Shown here: piece after piece, positions 39,901-47,400 of the stretch
Layout of the letters: each line of letters opens with the position of its first letter
Numbering within the stretch: the stretch's first letter is position 1
NCBI GenBank assembly: GCA_964522605.1
Contig: CAZFWV010000001.1
Coordinates: forward strand, 1-64,000
Length of the DNA: 64,000 nt
Source: CAVZLD01 sp964522605
GTDB taxonomy: Bacteria > Planctomycetota > Planctomycetia > Pirellulales > Pirellulaceae
Direction: 5' to 3'
Position numbers and translations under genes: made by a program
The notes under the pieces: generated by a model
The model's input: the letters and a program-made list of their open reading frames with translations, nothing else
What the model was told of the DNA's origin: nothing
The model's database searches: none

Positions 39901-40722
39901 GGCAAAGATCAACGTCGCTTTGTCCGCCACCGGGTCGTAGTTCACACTGACCGGCAAGAAGACCTCGTCATCCAGGTTCGAGACCGTTCCGTTCGTGAAG
40001 ATGAGCTGATAAAAGGCAGGGTTCGAAGCCGAGTTTGGATCCAGGTCATCATCGGTGAAATAGACTTCGATTTGGTTCCTGGCTTGGCTGAGCGAAACAA
40101 ACTCATGCGTCACGGGATTCGTGTTCGTCGTCACCGGCTGCGGGACGATCGCAAGAACCTGGGCGCCTAGATCCAACTCAAAGCGAAGCGAGTCCCGATC
40201 CGTCCCCGGAAACTGCGGCTGAAATGCATCGCCATCCTCATTTCGCAGCGCAACCAGCGGCGGTGCCTCACTCGGATCATCTACTCCGAAGACTTCAACC
40301 AGATAGGTGTCATCTGGCAATGACTCCGCGAAACGCGTGATCACCACATTGGACCGGATCGGATCGATCCCCACGTAACCGGGTTGAATGATCACATCTC
40401 CAACACCGTCAAATGCGCCGTCCAATCCCGAGCGCGTAATCCGAATTCCATCCAAGGTGTCGGAATCAATCACCTGTCCTTCATCGAATACGAAGGTCAG
40501 CTGCTGCGGCGCAATATTCAGGACCGAACCCTCAGTCAGAATGTCGCCCGTGTTCGGCTGGACGGAAACCAGTTGCGGACCAAAGGCCAACAGCACGCGA
40601 TCCTCAAGCCGCTCACACTGCAACCCGAGTCCTCGATTCCATGACCGGGCACGCTGCCCCCGCCGACGACGAGATATCCCGCTTCGTTTGACGGTGCCTA
40701 AACGAGAGTGCCTCTCACGCAT
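27955..40722 (-). CDS. giant secreted LEPR protein (4255 aa) with zincin-like, beta-helix, GEVED and dockerin regions
   Basis: The start is ATG 40722, with AAGGGG (40730-40735) 7 bases upstream on the coding strand. A basic N-region precedes CERLEDRVLLAF. Regions read by eye: an Ig-like segment; a degenerate zincin motif MHEIGWVLGLGN near residue 550 (second zinc His replaced); pre-peptidase C-terminal-like domains (DIDVYRFEI); and beta-helix repeats (FNQITSS, NTLTTEGVWDDTDIVHV). A fuller metalloprotease motif, VAHEIGHALGFVSEVDD, lies near 1632. C-terminally there are a GEVED domain (nt about 28540-29030, GEVEDYYVQI), two dockerin loops (DVNNDGSVVPLDALLVINEL, DVDGDGFVTPRDALLIINAL) and an acidic tail (LDELFDDLAADLVAA). 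It is presumably surface-attached and may be a protease or adhesin. Confidence 0.9.
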   Translation of the reverse strand: MRERHSRLGTVKRSGISRRRRGQRARSWNRGLGLQCERLEDRVLLAFGPQLVSVQPNTGDILTEGSVLNIAPQQLTFVFDEGQVIDSDTLDGIRITRSGLDGAFDGVGDVIIQPGYVGIDPIRSNVVITRFAESLPDDTYLVEVFGVDDPSEAPPLVALRNEDGDAFQPQFPGTDRDSLRFELDLGAQVLAIVPQPVTTNTNPVTHEFVSLSQARNQIEVYFTDDDLDPNSASNPAFYQLIFTNGTVSNLDDEVFLPVSVNYDPVADKATLIFAENIGNGPEEPGRLTQSGTYRLRIGNDEAAPPPPVQVPVESDPGSSFDTAMNLEVLGAETLMVSTAIEPIEFPLDYPGAEHEPGHRQIALVQSHYAQDLNGDLDAADKVAGITTIPYIFRQRYGTDPQGKPLLNVITETQKQRAREVFEILGSVSGVQFLEITEADLRNPDVVELVTVTDPTGAEILRANVISVATGDIRALRPTATTGPGVNFGLAGPQLVQDELPNMDVVIEQFSIDGTPTPVIVPTAIMDNAELWDDSFGNTLDAGRVSWFYQAMHEIGWVLGLGNTDDLPPQNAMNFDPELYFDPSVTANVDLATNPYYVRAESVFPGDADIVHLQHLYRPESNDIDVYRFEITTPGVFAAETIAERRLDSSLLDTSLTLYRQVGTSRQLVARNDDYFSEDSLIRITDIEPGVYFLAVAASGNSQFDPTIEDTGSGGLTQGEYDLRLDFQPREDNVLRDETGVAFDGDGDGVPGGEYNFWFRAEPLVRTVFVDKSAPTGGDGSLARPFKNLRTALTSSRLTSGGILRVQGNGGADGDINTLDDNLAYEIGLSGSNPLADGSSLAIPRGVAMMVDEGAIFKMLKSNIHVGSSSVTIDRSRSVLQVLGTPETQVIFTSYDDESIGVDTNPRETEPDPGDWGGLIFQNDVDRAERRSVYEHRGVYLNIVNQADLRYGGGNVTINSVPQVINPIHLIDARPTITFNQITSSADAAMSANPNSFEETNFNAPDSLGIDYQETPFTSDYDRVGPDIRGNMLVDNSINGMFVRISTPAGGKLQRLTVTGRWDDTGIVHVVSENLVIAGTPGGPLRDAVTGQLKARTDAQLKVDPGITVKLDSSRIETGVSTQLLAEGLANQSIVFTSFVDTRFGSTSGTFQTAQSAIGETSPPAAGDWGGLYIGHSALGSFDYAHIAYGGGVIRVEGSFAGFNVVEVHQGDLRLTHSMIEFNANGRGGQAEPMREGRGLNDEGAIFVHQAQPVIVGNVIRGTEGNRGGAVSVNFNSLNYELLSDYGRATGRVQTASTVVDNHGPLVRDNRLEDNGINGMIVRGKSLTRDGITVFGNTLTTEGVWDDTDIVHVLFDELVIPDFHTFGGLRLESSPTESLVIKTQGATAGFTSSGRPLEIEDRIGGMLHVVGQPGHPVVLTSLADDSVGAGLDSQGRPQNDTDGGGRPERTRLQGSFQIDMVFGPQIRSRPQVRKAAEMAARIWERLIEDPITVVLDFELQELGGGILGGAASELTTFSYDTVRQAMIGDARPHETIVREVPSFANLEYTVPEDPGNPFVVDPLIELTYANAKAIGLGAQLPPVVSQFDPTKNRDADIVFDINPFARNVDGSPMYFDYDPTDGIMPGTVDFVGVVAHEIGHALGFVSEVDDIDRALTDPALPRNVQLRPLDLFRLEPGRGAVDFTNSARALDPALDQVFYDGGEFDPFGLVLPRLRKGDIPMSTGANNGDGGQASHWKDDLDPEITFTIGLMDPTVPERGGNFISPWDRIAFDLIGWDIVGGGIAGDWQGLTLEQYTHDRNVGVVTEFENPAAEAPESNGDPSTAQFIGDLGQGEGNSDDVLRLGYQVYGVVSSPSDVDVYSFRATAGTEVWLDIDRTSNKLDSVVELIDAEGSVLARSDNSFAEGQGLESRYAAPDIRAYGLQKSVYQPHDYWTVNPSDAGMRLVLPGEPGSEGLYHVRVRSSSPNIDNVRRGLTSGVYQLQLRLRELDELPGASIQYSDIRYATDGIRVRGMPAHSPLLGEIVEDASVNEEVALPNNGRNFIGSSFSDAQWLGNILNTDRATISIAGNIDNGFDVDWYLFQVGYDAIDRTDDFSLKSGAFMIDLDYADQLGRVDASIAIYEANLDLSGLPFLDEPGLSTPPDPEFIAGALLYSSRTSGDRDDLPAPLENDDLDDLSRGSAGRLDPMVGPISLTEGFYLLQVTSTIVGPMEHDQFVSELSLNPYVRVEPLNVLTRIIDDHIDAPITDPGTGPTATSPYTQPQLPQALDMESIVPFHLGDVTMFVATANAITTVDPFTGRLEAPIGQLSLGGATPTIGDFALRDNPLFDRTTGPGDDPNVVPRGLQGQRLHAYANDLGQGAPPSDATVGHYLLINSGDASVIDLGDDLLGTYMDDAANPGTPILADEGVLFDAMDFAPAGPDVTTGYAVGQRLGAGIPNILYRFRAEDGVIGDAAVNGMRADDDPTRIPADIASGAPSAGTDYYEMGVLDTSFPDGSDGGNITGISFVGARLFAVTDRGGLFEITNYNNNPNADNPPAAAASYIATIMTTEDPIEAVEFEGLTAGPQNVEDGKYAQMLFGMAGNGDLYAFDLDGLLQPVFLDGASYISTGVRGAVGVEFATLDTNMWHITTERINDPGKHPVGASFHFGEALVPPSPDNSRYYDFAGGAHGSLISKEFSLQGYSDADEPYVYFTYYLVTEDADGVDTFRVFVADDSREQGRGQWHLLASNSTTDLLVDNDPADDILIEVQPLFDNTWQDVPAIPDPLPDLGEPPLIPPTTPPQFPFNPPNGIRDGVDPAGPGRTTPVDEREGVWRQARISLADFAGSDKLRLRFDFSTAGSFDLGGARTTGGAELKALDGSLLRDGDTFIVDDEQVFEFDLGYTLAGRNGPAISHGEELTITDENGASVTLVMDRQGTGNGIAIDDSDSAEVVALKIYKALATAVADGSLTITMHVPELPDPLPGDLEELVPSFYRINFEQVASISQSGGTGLLVEGAPGVADGNHPIVIHSEMTSTEVAEAMVQPLADVFAEGNIDVIKSYDYLVRIIGHEVTDPGPLGLANFLPGDALGNFATNLRYQNNSAIDYDFPDTPDQNFSVPFEAVYVDDLIVGFESRGVHTIDFRPPAQLQVAELGSFDPFLPDTGTVVCRFPGCGNPENSIVVGEYDVAIRRATDYTRLGAPVESFDARDRFTQAVTLVAPAGSAVADGQTFTIGDGLTTITFEYDDVALANGASPDHVVIPFDVDEPAHVIAERIRDEVNTLALAGVLDLRAATSNQEAFGPGGTTNRIDLHGNVSVETVGIEMISYDEKGSSNVFRDQGQVIIQSNTITHSAFFGIVVEDGLRDLPCGDPDPLAPGAPGTCLHPYNQVATYGYFDADDERDHAQSTFGDYTPHAGSVRNLREINQDQLTAGVTITSNVIAFGAEGGIRFSGDPGGLIFTAPVIDAPDEYYEATDGVMFQITDVNGTSANFEIQENPANVQPGNIPIDWDPWPTAPVDWCQVMHGLDDSCQGRYELNLLDTADSIMEAILASNLDVTLYRGKGHEIYIEGAVSIALLPDSAPFALPNFVRPAPDAAVPFGRIVNNTIVGQGGLLPASRLLNKDDFKDVAIRVEHKASPTLLNNVIVNFQDGISVDNTARTTIVGASVYQGNYDNTRNIGIGDFAIELPLEAPLFVDRDRGNFYPAPASRIIDSSVDSVEDRSELVSVKDPLGISPSPILAPEFDVLGQKRIDDPRVAPPDGVGENVFVDRGAIDRVDYLGPTANLFVPLDNDVNDQDRAPNRVILEDANLRQFIVQLRDLDELGLRGGTGIDDDLVTSDLVLLRRDGVLLTPGIDYRFDYQANNDQILLSPQAGIWVNGHVYEIEILPGIRDIAGNALRTNENQAPFHVRFFITLNVHLDFDFGDTPDQYPTLSEDDGARHAVIPGIFLGAGVDFEPDAHVSEFADGDLFDDGVLFDGLLTAGATTPITIIASTNGFVDAWVDLDRDGQWDDAGEQILNSVAVTAGTNDLQVMLPATTTLGPSFARFRYSRDGNLGPTGIALDGEVEDYYVQIVSQRPWQNEPSPLDVNNDGSVVPLDALLVINELNNHVAGNPATGLLPNPPQPPDLVPEEVGYVDVDGDGFVTPRDALLIINALNSPSAQAVMALAEGEPSLAESGLSLSAMRDLGAAVLDASAMIVPNDDAELTAQAVDRIVDRTTEKALLWEPNSSTCRPSQYTVWDDPELDATDLDELFDDLAADLVAARDPGTGLDEFEF

Positions 40723-41508
40723 AAGAAAACCCCTTAGACCAAGCACTGGCCCCAGGTTCCAACCCAGGAGCGGGCCCAACTAAAATGCCCATAAAAAAAC
40801 ACGGCTCACCACACACCATGGTCGCCGCGGCTCGCTCGCCGAACCGAATCGTCGCAAGAATTCCGCCCAGACCGCGCAACCCCTTGCGATTGCCACTGTG
40901 CAACTGGCGTACCACAAAGAAACATGCTTATCAATCAGTAACAACCAGTTGCTGGACAATGACTTACCACACTTCATTCATCTCGGAGGCCACTGCTGCA
41001 TTTCGCGACACCTCGCACGAATTTGATTCAGTAAACGATGCACGCGAGAAGGACGAAGCACGCCCAGCGGCTCATCCACATTGGTCCGCTCCCAGCGCGG
41101 CAACACGTTCAGGCCGCCGGGATCTGGAAATGACGCTTCGCGGAACCAACCTGTACAGCTCAAGCCGAAGGCTTCCTGGACAAATTTCGATTATAATTCT
41201 GGCAATCCCATCTTCAAAGCGAATTGCGGCAATCTTCACCAGTCGCATATCACGTACTCAGCCCCAGCGCCACTGCATCGCCTGACGCTGCCGAATGCGC
41301 ATCGATTGCTTAACACAAATCACTTCGTCGCTCGCGGAAAGTCTGAGATTGCCCACTTGGTGTCAGATTGGAACCCGAAGCGCAGGCGAGAGAGAACTCG
41401 CAAGACGCGCAGCCGCGCGGGTGAGATCATCGCTTCCCCTCGGCAACAGAGAGCGAGGAGGCCAATTCGCGAGTCCGGATCCGCAGGATCACCGACGTCT
41501 ATGCCGCG
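40723..41508. other. 786-bp intergenic region upstream of the giant gene
   Basis: No convincing gene. It holds a candidate minus-strand promoter (41190-41217), implying a leader of roughly 460 bases for the giant gene, and GC-rich sequence near 41371-41430. Short frames on either strand lack family features. Confidence 0.6.
41190..41217 (-). promoter_or_regulatory. candidate sigma70-type promoter for the giant gene
   Basis: On the minus strand TTGAAG (41212-41217), a 16-base spacer and a perfect TATAAT (41190-41195) stand in an AT-rich patch within GC-rich DNA. The match is by consensus only. Confidence 0.35.
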
Positions 41509-43935
41509 TCAGTTGCGACCACCGCGACTGATCGCCCCACCACCACCCCCACGAGCAGCTCCCATCGAGCCACGTGACATCCTTGACGTACTTGCCGAGC
41601 CACGTGANNNNNNNNNNNNNNNNNNNNNNNNNNNNNNNNNNNNNNNNNNNNNNNNNNNNNNNNNNNNNNNNNNNNNNNNNNNNNNNNNNNNNNNNNNNNN
41701 NNNNNNNGTACTTGCCGAGCCACGTGAGATACTTGCCGAGCCACGTGAGATACTTGAGGAGCTACGTGACATGCTTGCGGACCCTCGGGAAACACTCGCC
41801 GAACCACGCGAGGAACCGCGTTGGAGGAAGGACGGAGCGGACGCCCGGCTGGCGGAAGGGGTCGATCGAGGAGCCGGCCTGACCGCGGCGGAGGACGGCA
41901 GACTTCTCGGCGAGATCGAACGCGCGGCGGGCTGAGCGCGTGTCGCCGATCCACCGGTGGAATTCAGGCGGCTGCGCGTGGTGGACAGCACTGCGGACCG
42001 ACTGGGCGCGCTCGTTCCGACATCACGCGCTCGACTGCTGATCGTCGGACTGGGTGTCGACTGGACCGCGGCCGATCGACCGCTGCTGGGTGCGACGGGC
42101 CGATTCACGGTGCGGGGTGCCGAGTTGCCCAGCGTCGATCGTTCCACCGCACGCGCGGCCGATCGAGAGGGAACGACGACGCGTCCCGAATTGGAGTTGG
42201 AGTTCGTCGCCCCGCTCTCTCTGCGCGAGGCCTCGATCTGTGGCAGAGAACTGCGCAGCCGTTCGCGTGCCGGCGTCACGACCTGGCTCGCCCGTGAGCT
42301 GGCAGACGATGGCCGGTTGGTTTCCGTGGCGGAAGAGGCGATGCGCGAGCGAGACGAGGGAGGCCGGCCCTCGGAGCGCGGCGAAGCCTCGGAGGAATCC
42401 GAGCGAGACGTCGTTCGGGCGGTCGAAGGACGACCCTTGGCAACCGAGTTTTGCCGGATCATTTCCGAGAGGATCTCGCTCCGCTGCGCCGGCGTTTGGC
42501 GCTCGGGGCGTCCGTTTCGCGAACCGTTCGAATCGCCGCGATCGGCCATCGTCCGCGACGGCCGATCCTCGGTGGAGTTCGTCACTGTCTCTCGCGACGG
42601 TCCGTCCCGCAATCCTCGCCGAGCCGGATTCTGATCCGTCTCACGACGTGCGTCCATGGCATTGACAACTGACGACGGTCGACCACGCCCGGGTGCGCCA
42701 CCACGTGCGACACTTCCCTCCCGTCCGGGACGTTCGCGTACGACCGTGCCGCGGAGCCGATCGTCCGTGGGGCTGATTAGTTCCCGACGCATTTGGTCGC
42801 GACGGCTGACGTTCGATGCCAGCCGATCCCGCGTGCTGATCTGATGCACCAGCTGTTGACGTCCTCGCTCCGGTCGATTCGCACTGGCCGCTACCGCGCG
42901 ATACGTCCGCACGGGCCGCTCATCACGATGCTGGCGGTAGTGTCCGTATCGCTGATGGAGACTGTGGTACAGACTCACGTTGTCTCGGCGATATCGCCAG
43001 TGATAGTGGACAAACAGCGGATCGTACGCGCAGCTGCGATAACGATGGTAGCTGTACCAGGGACGATAGCCGATCCCGAGATAGTAGTCATCGTAGTAAT
43101 CGCCGAAGTAATAGCAGCCAAAATTGGGGCGGGCCCACAGGTGAAAGAACGCTCCGCTGATGTCAACCACAATGCTTGGCCGATGCACGAATCCTGGACG
43201 GAAAAATACCGAGCGATGAAAGCGACATGGCGCATACAAGACGCCTCTGCGTTCCCACCCGTAATCCCAGTAGCCGGGGACGTAATAACAGCCGCTCACG
43301 TTCGAAACGTAATAATCCGGGACCCACACCCAATTGTCGTAGCACGGCGACCAGAACCCGGGTCGCCAGACGTAGCGTTGCTCTCGATACTGCCACGAGC
43401 CCGGGATCCAGAAATGATCGTCCGACGGCGCATCGCTCGTCGGCCCGAGTTCCAGGGAGGCGGGAGGGGCCGGCAAAACCTCGCCGACCACCGGCGCGTT
43501 GTCCTGGGCCATCGGTGCCCACCAACCAGATGACCAACGAAAGCCGTCGTCCACCGGCTGCCAGTTGCCCGGAATCCATTGGCGCCCTTGGGGAGGCTTG
43601 CGCCAAACGCCGCTGATCCAAATAAAATCCTCTTGCTCGTCATCCCACGACCAATATCCGGGAATCCACTGCGCACCCTCGTCTTGCGAATCGGTGTCTG
43701 GCGGTACTTCCTCCACCGGCGGCGGGGGTTCCTCGGAGATCGTTAGCGGCTCGGCCACATCCAATTGGATCGGCTCGGCGAACGCCTCGTGGATCGGTCC
43801 CCGCATCAAGGGTTCGACCTCGTCAAACGACTCATCGACTGGCAAATCCGCGGGTTCCGGCGGCTCCGGGGGTTGCCCCAGTACGAGAGAACTCCAACAC
43901 AAGAAGCCGGTGAGAATTCCGATGAAGTTTTTCAT
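41509..43935 (-). CDS. secreted WxPGxW-repeat protein with Ser/Arg-rich repeat tail
   Basis: About 808 residues, including a gap of unknown true length. The start is ATG 43935, which opens a signal peptide (MKNFIGILTGFLCWSSLVLG); an earlier in-frame start at 44019 would bury it. A Pro/Glu-rich segment is followed by repeats of the WxPGxW type: WIPGYWSWD, WIPGNWQP, WIPGSWQY, WRPGFWSP, WVPDYYV and YVPGYWDYG. A Tyr/His/Arg-rich region comes next. The C-terminal half is low-complexity Ser/Arg, ending in repeats of SRGSASI. WxPGxW proteins are exported, possibly wall- or matrix-bound; no enzyme activity is evident. The repeat tail is broken by a 100-N gap. It lies between two large surface-protein genes on the same strand. 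Confidence 0.85.
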   Translation of the reverse strand: MKNFIGILTGFLCWSSLVLGQPPEPPEPADLPVDESFDEVEPLMRGPIHEAFAEPIQLDVAEPLTISEEPPPPVEEVPPDTDSQDEGAQWIPGYWSWDDEQEDFIWISGVWRKPPQGRQWIPGNWQPVDDGFRWSSGWWAPMAQDNAPVVGEVLPAPPASLELGPTSDAPSDDHFWIPGSWQYREQRYVWRPGFWSPCYDNWVWVPDYYVSNVSGCYYVPGYWDYGWERRGVLYAPCRFHRSVFFRPGFVHRPSIVVDISGAFFHLWARPNFGCYYFGDYYDDYYLGIGYRPWYSYHRYRSCAYDPLFVHYHWRYRRDNVSLYHSLHQRYGHYRQHRDERPVRTYRAVAASANRPERGRQQLVHQISTRDRLASNVSRRDQMRRELISPTDDRLRGTVVRERPGREGSVARGGAPGRGRPSSVVNAMDARRETDQNPARRGLRDGPSRETVTNSTEDRPSRTMADRGDSNGSRNGRPERQTPAQRSEILSEMIRQNSVAKGRPSTARTTSRSDSSEASPRSEGRPPSSRSRIASSATETNRPSSASSRASQVVTPARERLRSSLPQIEASRRESGATNSNSNSGRVVVPSRSAARAVERSTLGNSAPRTVNRPVAPSSGRSAAVQSTPSPTISSRARDVGTSAPSRSAVLSTTRSRLNSTGGSATRAQPAARSISPRSLPSSAAVRPAPRSTPSASRASAPSFLQRGSSRGSASVSRGSASMSRSSSSISRGSASISRGSASXXXXXXXXXXXXXXXXXXXXXXXXXXXXXXXXXXSRGSASTSRMSRGSMGAARGGGGGAISRGGRN
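41570..41815. repeat. 21-bp tandem repeats coding SRGSASI/T heptapeptides
   Basis: Units such as cacgtgagatacttgccgag, on a 21-base period, flank both sides of the N gap. Units nearer the gap are almost identical, and those towards 41815 are diverged. The true copy number is unknown because the gap falls inside the array. Confidence 0.85.
41608..41707. other. assembly gap (100 N) inside the 21-bp repeat array
   Basis: Exactly 100 N. The repeat runs into it from both sides, so the gap is probably a collapsed tandem array. Confidence 0.99.
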
Positions 43936-44461
43936 GACTCGGACCAATCGTTGATCTGCTGCCTGAATTGTGCGCGGCACGGGTGGCGGATGCACCAACC
44001 CTAATCCATGATAAGGCATCTTAGCCTGATCGTCGTTCGGAAGAACGGTTCGTTCTGGCCGAAACCGCGGCGGACACAGGTGATTACCAGCAAATCACGC
44101 GCCATTTGCATGCACAGCGTGTGTCCGTCGTGAGATCACATGCCCCGGTCGCGGCACGATCGATGTCGATCAGGAACAACGAGGTGGACATTGTCCGCGA
44201 ATTAGACCATTCTCGCGCGAGAGACGCGATTCGCCAGGTGCGACGCGCGATGCGGTCGCCTCCCGAACTGGAGAGAGATGATCCACCGGGACCGGCTCAA
44301 ACCGACATCCAAATGACGGAGCTGCAGATCACTCTGATGACAAATCCGCAGGCCATGGCGGACGGAATCCGAAGATCGAAACCTCTCTCAGCGCGCGGGA
44401 TTCGCCCCGGGTGCGGTTTCCGAGGCGACCGAGCGAGCACTCGCGGCAGGCGATGCGACGG
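43936..44461. other. 526-bp intergenic region
   Basis: It separates two minus-strand surface-protein genes. A short imperfect hairpin lies at 44036-44063 (TTCGG.AGAACG, loop GTT, CGTTCTGGCCGAA), upstream of the 43935 start. No gene is convincing. Confidence 0.55.
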
Positions 44462-47400
44462 TTACGCATCCGGCCCCGCGAACACCGCGTCAATCGCCTC
44501 AGCCGAAAGCGATTCCCCTTCCGCGGGATCGGAGAGGCCAAAATCATTTGGCGAGCCGTTCATCTTCAACAGATAACCATCCGGCAATCCGCCGGCGATA
44601 GCGACCTGAGGGTTGCCTAAGACGCGAACGACGGCAGTCTGCGAGTTATTTGCGTAGTCGGTCGCCGTCAACTCGGCTGTGGAACGATTTCCCGCCAGTT
44701 GAACATTGATCGTCCGAAAACCGCTCCATCCCGCATCGACCATGTACCACTGCGTCTGACCTACTCCATCAACCATGGTCAACAGGTATTCCGAGTCCCG
44801 CGAGGCAAAAAACCAGGGATTCGTGATGAACTGAGGCTCTAACCCGCGTTCGCCGAAGTTGTAATTCCCCGCAGCAACTCCGCCCTCCAGATCAATCATG
44901 AAGCGGTCATTTCGCAGGGACGGCTCACCCTGATGCGTATCCTTTCCGTCGATCAGGAACTGGGGCTGGAACTCCGTCAGCAGGTATTCCCCGCGAATCA
45001 ACTCCGTGAACTCATACGAGCCGTCGCCGTCGGTCCGGGTCGACAGATCGACCGCATTGCCGAGAAAATCGACGCCCGTCAACGTGACTTCGACGCCACC
45101 GATTCGGTATTCGCCAGAATCCAGTCGTCCGTCATTGTCCGTATCGACGTAGACAAATCCCTGAATGCTGCTCGGTCGCATGTCTCCGACATCGATGCGG
45201 ACCGTCGCGATGTTGGATTCCTGCCCGCCGGCGACGGCGCGGTAGGTGTAGGTATCGGTGCCCACGAAATCCAGATCGGGTACGTAATTGAATGACCCGT
45301 TGGAATTGAGAGTCAATTCGCCGTGGGTGGGACCTTCAACTAACACGGCGGAAAGAGGACGTCCTTCAATGTCCGAGTCATTCACCAAGATTCCTTCATT
45401 CACACCGACCACCAGGGGCAGATTGACGTCGGCGAAATATCGATCGTCGACGGCAACCGGGGGATCACTCACAGAGTTGACGTCGATTGTCACGGTCGCC
45501 AGGTTCGACAAGACCGCTCCGTTCCAGGCGCGATAGGTGAATGCATCCTGGCCAGCAAAGTTCAGCGTCGGCGAATAGACGAAGGAGCCATCGCTGTTGA
45601 ACACCAGCCCGCCGTGCGCCGGCTGCGAGATCAAAACGGCCGACAGGGGATTGTCCTCCGGATCGGAGTCGTTTTTCAGCACGCCCTCGGCGGCACTCAC
45701 GATCAACGGAACATCCTCGTCCGTTTCGTAGCTGTCATCGACGGCCACCGGCGGGTTGCTCTCGCCAATCGTCAGTTCAATCGTGCCATATTCGATCTCC
45801 ACGGGAGGAATCGCCGTGCTCACGCCATACAAGAGCGTATCGTGAGCGGGCAATACATCGGCGGGATCTGACGTGAAGAGGGCGACGCCCGGTTGATTCG
45901 CCATCATTTCCACACGGAACAGTAATCGTTCGCTTTCGCCCAGCGGTGACAATCCGTCAAAGGCCCCTGCCTCGTCGATCAAACCGGGCGTCGTCGTTGT
46001 ACCCGATTGCTGATTCGAATACACCGGATTGAATTCCAGCGGACCATCCAAGCTGACGAGCGTCGAATCGTAGAGGACATCCATGTAGGCCGCAAACACG
46101 CCATTGCGCGGCAGCGGGCTGATGTCCTGAACAAAGACCTCCAGCAGGAAGTTCTCACCGGGAGCGACGGAAGTGATCGGCAGGCCACCCAGATTCGATG
46201 TCTCCAGGCGGAAGCGCACCTGGAAGTCGTCCACGATCGTTAAAGTGACCAACGCTTCTTCCGAATTACTCGTGCCATCACTGGCAACGTACGTAAAGCT
46301 GTCCGTCCCCGCGAAGTCGAGATCCGGAACGTAGGTGAAGGACCCATCGTCGTTGAGAGTCAAAGTTCCATCGACGGTGGTCGTCACCAGGATCGCCGTC
46401 AGCGGATTCCCTTCCGGATCCTCGTCGTTGGCCAGCACGCCCGATTCCGCATCGACCTCGAGTGTCGTGTTCTTCGCCAAGGCGTATTCGTCCGGTCTGG
46501 CAATCGGGCGATCGTTCACCGGCTGGACGTCGATCGTCACCGTCGCGACGTTCGAGTCATCCTGACCATCATTCGCCACGTACTCAAAGGTATCTTGGCC
46601 AGAGAAATTTCCGAGTGGAACGTACGTGAATGTTCCGTTCGGTCGAAACGTAACCGTACCGTGAGATGGGTTCGAGATCAGTCGCGCCGTCAGCGGATCC
46701 CCATCATCATCGAAGTCATTGATCAAGACCCCTTCGAGCGGCTCAAAAATGGTGTCTTCCGGGGTGACGTAGTCGTCATCGACCGCCACCGGAGGCGTGT
46801 TTTCCGGAACGACTGAAATCGTAACCGTGGCAACGTTCGAGTTGACCTGTCCATTGCTTGCCACGTAGGTGAAGACATCGTTGCCGGTGAAGTTGGCATC
46901 GGGCGTATAGGTGAACGAACCGTCCGGGTTGAACGCGAATTGTCCACTGTCGGGACCGTCGACGACGACGGCCGTCAAACCCGTTCCGATGTCATTCGCC
47001 AAGACGCCGAGTTGGGCCGACACATCGAGTGGCTGTCCGACAACCGTCTCGTATTGATCATCCACCGCGACAGGAACGTCGACGTCGCCGATCGTCACCG
47101 TATCACTGATGAAACTGATCTCGTCGGCGGGCACCGCGGAACCAAAGCCGTACAACAGAACATCGTGGAGCGGAACTTGATCGGCCGGATCGGGAGTGAA
47201 GGTCACAACGCCATCGGAAGTTCCGACCATCGGCACCAGGAACAAGAGTCGTTCCGATGGTCCGAGGGGTGTCAGCCCATCCAAAGCGCCGACTTCATCG
47301 ATCAGCCCCGGGACAGACGTGTCACCCGACTGGACGTCGCCGTAACTGTCCCCGAAAACAATATTGCCGTTCACACTGGCGAGCGTCGGATCGTACGTCA

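Noticed and set aside
41570..41815. Could the 21-bp repeats be a CRISPR array?
   Set aside because: There are no spacers; the repeats are contiguous, in frame and code a heptapeptide.
41081..41935. Plus-strand frame with LAEPREI heptads
   Set aside because: It is the antisense reading of the 21-bp SRGSASI repeats of the secreted protein at 41509-43935, which has a signal peptide and WxPGxW repeats.
44106..44576. 156-codon plus-strand frame
   Set aside because: It overlaps the end of the 44462 gene, has no ribosome site or family features, and its composition looks non-coding.
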